A program made the translations under genes and the position numbers. Under the pieces are notes generated by a model. That model did no database searches. It was not told the origin of the DNA and saw only the letters and a list, made by a program, of their open reading frames with translations. Source: Holosporales bacterium (lineage in GTDB: Bacteria; Pseudomonadota; Alphaproteobacteria; UBA3830; JAIRMZ01). Taken from it: a DNA stretch of 10,423 nucleotides. Each line of letters starts with the position of its first letter. The first letter of the stretch is position 1. Below, in pieces: positions 7,079-10,423 of the stretch. The stretch is taken from contig JAITIJ010000004.1 of assembly GCA_031279495.1 (NCBI GenBank), positions 1 to 10,423 on the forward strand, given 5' to 3'.

Positions 7079-7092
7079 GAACGTGACTAAGA

Positions 7093-7968
7093 TCAGAAGG
7101 AGCCCCTCTCCTCATATATAAAAAAACCACGACCACTTTTGCGTCCCAGCCATCCTTTTTCGACATATTCTATAAGAAGGGCACTTGGGCGATACTTCTC
7201 ACCTCGCTCGGTATGAAGCGTTTTCAGAATAGCCAAGACAACATCCAGCCCAATAAAATCTGCTAGGTGAAGAGGGCCTATGGGATGTTGTGCCCCAAGA
7301 GTAAGCGCCGTGTCGATATCTTCTGCGATTGCAATACGCTCTTCTAAGACATGCATTGCTTCGTTCATCATGGGAATCAAAACACGGTTAAGAACGAACG
7401 CCGGCGCATCATGAGAGACGATGAAGGTCTTTCCAAGAAAATGCGCAAAATCTTGGCATTGATGAAAAACTGCGTCCTCTGTTTCTGGCGCGCGAATAAG
7501 CTCGATCAAAGGAATCCTTGAGGCAGGATTCATAAAATGGAATCCCAGAAAACGGCTAGGATTGGGCGCATGGCGCGCCAAACGCGCAACAGAGAGAGAA
7601 GAGGTATTAGTCACCAAAATAGCACCAGAGGTTGTATACTCTTTCAGACGCTCAAAAAGTCCCTCTTTTGCTTCGTAGGATTCAAATATGGCTTCAATTA
7701 CAAAATTGCACGTGTGCAGATCTCGTAAAGAATCGGATAGAACAAGATTTTTCAGAGCCTCCTCAGGAGAAAGATCTTCTGGGCGCGTTTTGGAACGCCA
7801 AAGACGCTCCTTTATCTCTCTTCTTGCCCTGTCAAGAAGAATGGGTGCTACATCATGCAGCACAACAGATAACCTGCACTCCAAGCACAACTGTGCAATG
7901 CCAAGCCCCATCTGGCCTGCACCAATTACTCCGATGGATTGAGGGACTTGCATGGAGGTTTTTTGCAT
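7093..7968 (-). CDS. hbd: 3-hydroxyacyl-CoA (3-hydroxybutyryl-CoA) dehydrogenase
   Basis: A short-chain 3-hydroxyacyl-CoA dehydrogenase that interconverts 3-hydroxyacyl-CoA and 3-oxoacyl-CoA with NAD(P), used in butanoate or fatty-acid metabolism. The 291 residues match the single-domain family length. The Rossmann motif GAGQMG is at 16-21, with D39 ending the second strand. The catalytic set is complete: S123 in NTSSLS, H144 in HFMNP, E156 and N194 in FVLNR. The C-terminal domain contains GPLHLADFIGLD and ends with GRKSGRGFFIYE, both family signatures. The start at ATG 7968 is preceded by AGGGG at ten bases; in-frame ATGs at 7992 and 7953 are alternatives. It overlaps the 3' end of the CofE-like gene by 43 bp in another frame. 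No thiolase, crotonase or other beta-oxidation gene is nearby, so the pathway cannot be stated. Confidence 0.92.
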   Translation of the reverse strand: MQKTSMQVPQSIGVIGAGQMGLGIAQLCLECRLSVVLHDVAPILLDRARREIKERLWRSKTRPEDLSPEEALKNLVLSDSLRDLHTCNFVIEAIFESYEAKEGLFERLKEYTTSGAILVTNTSSLSVARLARHAPNPSRFLGFHFMNPASRIPLIELIRAPETEDAVFHQCQDFAHFLGKTFIVSHDAPAFVLNRVLIPMMNEAMHVLEERIAIAEDIDTALTLGAQHPIGPLHLADFIGLDVVLAILKTLHTERGEKYRPSALLIEYVEKGWLGRKSGRGFFIYEERGSF

Positions 7969-8717
7969 GTTTTCGCTTCCCCTTTTTGCCATTGCACCCC
8001 TTCCAGAAGAGGAGCATAAAGATCGTCTTGCCGCGCAATGCGCAAAGAGCGTGTTTCCTCCTCTGTTGGCGGAGCATCCAAGAAATGCATGTGTGGAGCG
8101 TTGTGGATAACGGCAACGGGGGTTTGTTCGGCGCTTTCTCCCATCACGAGAACGGCACTTGCTGCCAAGCCATCTAGAACATTTATCGTTGTTACGCGTA
8201 GCTCTTGATCCCAGATATCCTTCATGCCTCGACAATCCCGCAAAGGATGGAAACCACACCAAGCCAACCCCACACCAGTAACACCCCAACGCAAAGGATG
8301 GGTTTTGCTATCGGTCAGAATAACGCCAAAGTGACGCAATTTATCGCGCTTCTTAAGATGCGTCCAGATAGCTGTTGCCACTTGTTGTGGATGATGCGGC
8401 CATAGAACATACTGTTTTTCAGCATTAGATGTGTCGATCCCGGCAGAAGCAATCAATATGCCCTCTTTGATGGTAATGGCGATCGCTTCTGGGCGCGTCA
8501 GATCTTGCTGTATAAACCACTCTGCTTCTTGCTTAACAAGATCGTTTTTAGAGGGGGCGCCATTTTTGGGAACAACACGACCTTGGCATAAAGCCACGAT
8601 TTTCGATGTTACTGCAATGACATCTCCTTCTCTTAAAGGTGGAACGTAGTGGTCCAATATGACCAACAGATCCTCGTGTGCGCGTATCTTGTGCGTTTTG
8701 TAAGCAACAATGCGCAT
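7926..8717 (-). CDS. CofE-like (COG1478) gamma-glutamyl ligase, possible folate polyglutamylation enzyme
   Basis: The 263 residues resemble coenzyme F420-0:L-glutamate ligase. Family-like segments are GDVIAVTSKIVALCQGRVV at 31-49, ITIKEGILIASAGID at 81-95, ILTDSKTHPLRWGVTGVG at 133-150, PLRDCRG at 158-164 and VLDGLAASAVLVMGE at 180-194. Bacteria of this type are not known F420 producers. In Chlamydia a COG1478 protein replaces FolC as folylpolyglutamate synthase, and related Rickettsiales also carry COG1478 proteins, so adding gamma-linked glutamates to folate is the better guess here. The ATG follows the stop of the lipoprotein gene with no gap (TAAATG), suggesting coupling. About 20 residues of basic, Cys-containing tail beyond residue 243 overlap the next gene and look like an unconserved extension. 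Family assignment is firm; substrate is inference. Confidence 0.85.
   Translation of the reverse strand: MRIVAYKTHKIRAHEDLLVILDHYVPPLREGDVIAVTSKIVALCQGRVVPKNGAPSKNDLVKQEAEWFIQQDLTRPEAIAITIKEGILIASAGIDTSNAEKQYVLWPHHPQQVATAIWTHLKKRDKLRHFGVILTDSKTHPLRWGVTGVGLAWCGFHPLRDCRGMKDIWDQELRVTTINVLDGLAASAVLVMGESAEQTPVAVIHNAPHMHFLDAPPTEEETRSLRIARQDDLYAPLLEGVQWQKGEAKTCKKPPCKSLNPSE
7979..7983 (-). promoter_or_regulatory. Ribosome binding site deciding the dehydrogenase start
   Basis: AGGGG on the - strand lies ten bases upstream of the ATG at 7968, inside the CofE-like gene. The later ATG at 7953 has no comparable site, which favours 7968. Confidence 0.45.
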
Positions 8718-9962
8718 TTACTCTAATGGCTCTCGTCGTGCTGGTGCGTTTTGTTGGGTTTGCAGCTCTTGCGCAGGCACAATGCCATGATTCTTTATTT
8801 GATAGACGCGCAATGTTCGATGCACGTGGCCATTCTGGGTGAAGCGTGCCTCTCCAGCAAGCCCTAAGAAACTATTTTCTTTGGCAAACCACTGAGGTGT
8901 TAAAGTAGAAAAATCATCAATTTGCGTAAGAATAACGATTGCATCAAATGCGATCATACAAAAAGGATAATCGCACTCTTTCCCAAAAGTTTTTCTATAG
9001 CGCGTTTCGAAGGAGCTTGATCCATCTTGAGGTGGCAGGGCAATATACGCACCTTCTATCTCTGGTACAAAAGCAAAAGAAGCATCTTTCCAGGCGCTCA
9101 AGCCAAAGATTAACGCGTTTTCTTGTTTCTTTTTCAGAACCTTAACCAGCATAGATGCCGTCTCGCTCTCCGGTTCAAGAACGATAGCTGCATCAAAAGA
9201 AAGGGCGGAGCACCGCTGTTCGAATTCTTCTGCGCGCGTTTCTCCCTGACGATAACGAACAACCCCTAGCTGCAGCGCTTGCTGATGCGATCCTGCTGCG
9301 AAAATATGGCGTTGGCGCTCGGCTAAAGCAACATTAATGGCGTGTAAAACCCCTTCTCCATATTCGCTTTCTGGAATAACAGCAACAAAACGACGCACCG
9401 ATTGTGTCATTGCAAATGCAAGAAAAGTCGATATCTCGTCGTCAGGGTTTAGCCCAAAGATAAAAACATTTTTCTGCGCGACGCTTAGGCTATTAGAGAA
9501 GGCCACCATAGGCACATGGCTTCTTGCAAAGATAGGAGCGGCTGCTTTGACTTCTTGCGCGAATACGGGACCAAAAACAATTTTGGCTTCTGCTTTTGCT
9601 AGTTCTTTCGCAGCTTCTCGAGCACCTTCTGGCGTTCCTTGTGTGTCAACAACGCGCAGGCGACACGTATCAATGCCTAATTCAGAGAATGCTAGCATAC
9701 TTGCCGCTAAAATAGATTCTCCTATAGAAGCCATGTTTCCGGAAAGAGGAATCATCAACCCTACTGTTGGTGTATTAGGCTCACGATCGATATACCTAAG
9801 CGCTTGTTCCTCTAGCGGTTTCATAGGCGTACGCGGCTTAGGCATAATTGCGGGAGGAGGTGTCTTCTCAAGAATAGGCGGCGGAGATTCTGAGTCGCAC
9901 CCACTCAACAAAAAGAGTACACTGGCTGCAAATAAAAAGAACAAACGCCTATGTCGTGTCAT
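8718..9962 (-). CDS. LpoA-like lipoprotein, penicillin-binding protein activator family
   Basis: A 414-residue lipoprotein: basic n-region, hydrophobic stretch, lipobox L19-S-G-C22, then a Pro-rich linker (about 27-50) and a periplasmic-binding type I fold from about 66 (VGLMIPLSG at 67-75, GTPEGAREAA, IVFGPVFA, VPMVAFSN, and FGLNPDDE). This pattern matches alphaproteobacterial proteins annotated as penicillin-binding protein activators, related to the C-terminal half of E. coli LpoA, which stimulates PBP1a; the N-terminal TPR half of LpoA is absent. Placement beside divergent rsmI is the same as for E. coli lpoA. A ligand-binding protein of an amino-acid transporter is the alternative, but no permease is near. 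The start at 9962 is fixed by AAGGGGG four bases upstream and the signal peptide; a longer frame to 10145 only runs antisense to rsmI. Confidence 0.85.
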   Translation of the reverse strand: MTRHRRLFFLFAASVLFLLSGCDSESPPPILEKTPPPAIMPKPRTPMKPLEEQALRYIDREPNTPTVGLMIPLSGNMASIGESILAASMLAFSELGIDTCRLRVVDTQGTPEGAREAAKELAKAEAKIVFGPVFAQEVKAAAPIFARSHVPMVAFSNSLSVAQKNVFIFGLNPDDEISTFLAFAMTQSVRRFVAVIPESEYGEGVLHAINVALAERQRHIFAAGSHQQALQLGVVRYRQGETRAEEFEQRCSALSFDAAIVLEPESETASMLVKVLKKKQENALIFGLSAWKDASFAFVPEIEGAYIALPPQDGSSSFETRYRKTFGKECDYPFCMIAFDAIVILTQIDDFSTLTPQWFAKENSFLGLAGEARFTQNGHVHRTLRVYQIKNHGIVPAQELQTQQNAPARREPLE

Positions 9963-10423
9963 GCTTCCCCCTTGTGGTTCCAGCATCTGCATGCTGCTCT
10001 TCCAAAGCTTGAGGCACAGAATTTCCCCAGCGGAGTGTATCTTGTCGCAACACCCATCGGCAACCTCTTTGATATCACTTTGCGAGCGCTCCATGTTTTG
10101 GAAAAAGCCAACGTTGTCGTAGCAGAGGATACGCGTCGGACGCACCTTTTATTGCAAGCTTATGGTTTGTCTCCAGTTATGATGTCCTATCACGACCATA
10201 ACTGGGAACAATCTTTACAGAAAATCGTAGACAAAGTGCAGGAAGGTCAGCGTGTTGCCGTTGTCAGCGATGCAGGCACGCCGCTTATTGCGGACCCTGG
10301 ATTCCGACTTGTGATGCAATGTCGGGCAAAGAATATTCCTGTATTCGCCCTTCCAGGACCTTCTTCTGTGCTAGCAGCACTTACAGTAGCGGGAATGGTA
10401 CCGTATCCTTTTCATTTCTTTGG
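9951..10423 (+). CDS. rsmI: 16S rRNA (cytidine(1402)-2'-O)-methyltransferase RsmI, partial
   Basis: RsmI uses S-adenosylmethionine to methylate the 2'-O of C1402 in the decoding centre of 16S rRNA. The visible 157 residues are the N-terminal part; the gene runs off the right edge. Family motifs are intact: VATPIGNLFDITLRAL at 32-47, AEDTRRT at 58-64, VSDAGTPLIADPGFRL at 105-120 and LPGPSSVLAAL at 134-144, typical of the tetrapyrrole-methylase fold. The only in-frame ATG upstream of these motifs is at 9951, which overlaps the start of the divergent lipoprotein gene by 12 bp and lacks a clear ribosome binding site; a TTG at 9972 would avoid the overlap but also lacks one. In E. coli rsmI is likewise divergent from lpoA. 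Confidence 0.93.
   Translation, partial: MSCHASPLWFQHLHAALPKLEAQNFPSGVYLVATPIGNLFDITLRALHVLEKANVVVAEDTRRTHLLLQAYGLSPVMMSYHDHNWEQSLQKIVDKVQEGQRVAVVSDAGTPLIADPGFRLVMQCRAKNIPVFALPGPSSVLAALTVAGMVPYPFHFF
9967..9973 (-). promoter_or_regulatory. Ribosome binding site of the LpoA-like gene
   Basis: AAGGGGG on the - strand stands four bases before the ATG at 9962 and decides that start against the longer open frame. It lies inside the 5' coding region of rsmI on the other strand. Confidence 0.6.
9981..9996. repeat. Short perfect inverted repeat upstream of the LpoA-like gene
   Basis: CAGCAT and ATGCTG form a six-bp perfect stem around CTGC. The element lies 8 bp from the ribosome binding site of the leftward lipoprotein gene, in its expected leader, and inside the N-terminal codons of rsmI. 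It could be an operator half-site pair or a leader hairpin, but six-bp stems arise often by chance. Confidence 0.3.

Noticed and set aside
7632..8177. 181-codon + strand open frame
   Set aside because: It is antisense to the dehydrogenase and ligase genes and has no recognisable domain.
7969..8289. N-terminal extension of the dehydrogenase frame across the CofE-like gene
   Set aside because: The extra residues are Arg/Cys/Ser-rich without fold, and the dehydrogenase proper begins at its Rossmann motif near 7968. The DNA here is explained by the ligase frame.
9337..10122. 261-codon + strand open frame
   Set aside because: It is antisense to the LpoA-like gene and overlaps rsmI out of frame. 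Ser/Ala-rich sequence with no motif marks it as a shadow.
9963..10145. Upstream extension of the LpoA-like frame
   Set aside because: It runs antisense to rsmI, and the lipoprotein signal with a strong ribosome binding site begins at 9962.

Overview
The window looks like bacterial chromosome from an alphaproteobacterium of moderate GC content. The evidence is gene order and protein similarity: the run serS–surE–LysM/LytM lipoprotein–yajC–secD–secF is a familiar alphaproteobacterial neighbourhood, and the divergent pair of an LpoA-type lipoprotein and rsmI also fits. Very tight packing and a COG1478 (CofE-like) ligase would suit a reduced, possibly host-associated lineage such as Holosporales or Rickettsiales relatives. 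That placement is inference.

Layout: positions 1-352 hold no convincing gene. This stretch is strikingly purine-rich on the + strand, with a 9-bp tandem repeat, a 12-bp tandem repeat that forms a perfect G-quadruplex motif, and a weak hairpin just beyond cmk. From 9962 down to 353 ten genes run without interruption on the - strand, in transcription order: LpoA-like lipoprotein, CofE-like glutamate ligase, 3-hydroxyacyl-CoA dehydrogenase, serS, surE, NlpD-like LysM/LytM lipoprotein, yajC, secD, secF, cmk. The largest gap is about 65 bp (before serS, where the only promoter candidate lies), and several neighbours overlap (43, 1, 11 and 8 bp). From 9951 rsmI runs on the + strand and leaves the window incomplete; its likely ATG overlaps the start of the LpoA-like gene.

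Functions: SecD, SecF and YajC form the accessory module of the Sec translocon. The two lipoproteins belong to envelope and peptidoglycan biology: one resembles activators of penicillin-binding proteins, the other is a LytM factor whose zinc ligands are lost, so it is probably an amidase activator. SerRS, RsmI, Cmk and SurE are translation and nucleotide housekeeping. The CofE-like ligase may act in folate polyglutamylation, and the dehydrogenase in acyl-CoA metabolism.

I found no mobile element, CRISPR array, tRNA, rRNA or clear new defence system. The points worth a second look are the purine/G-quadruplex region, the CofE-like ligase, the degenerate LytM domain, the overlapping divergent starts, the placement of cmk behind secF, and substitutions in SecF and Cmk.
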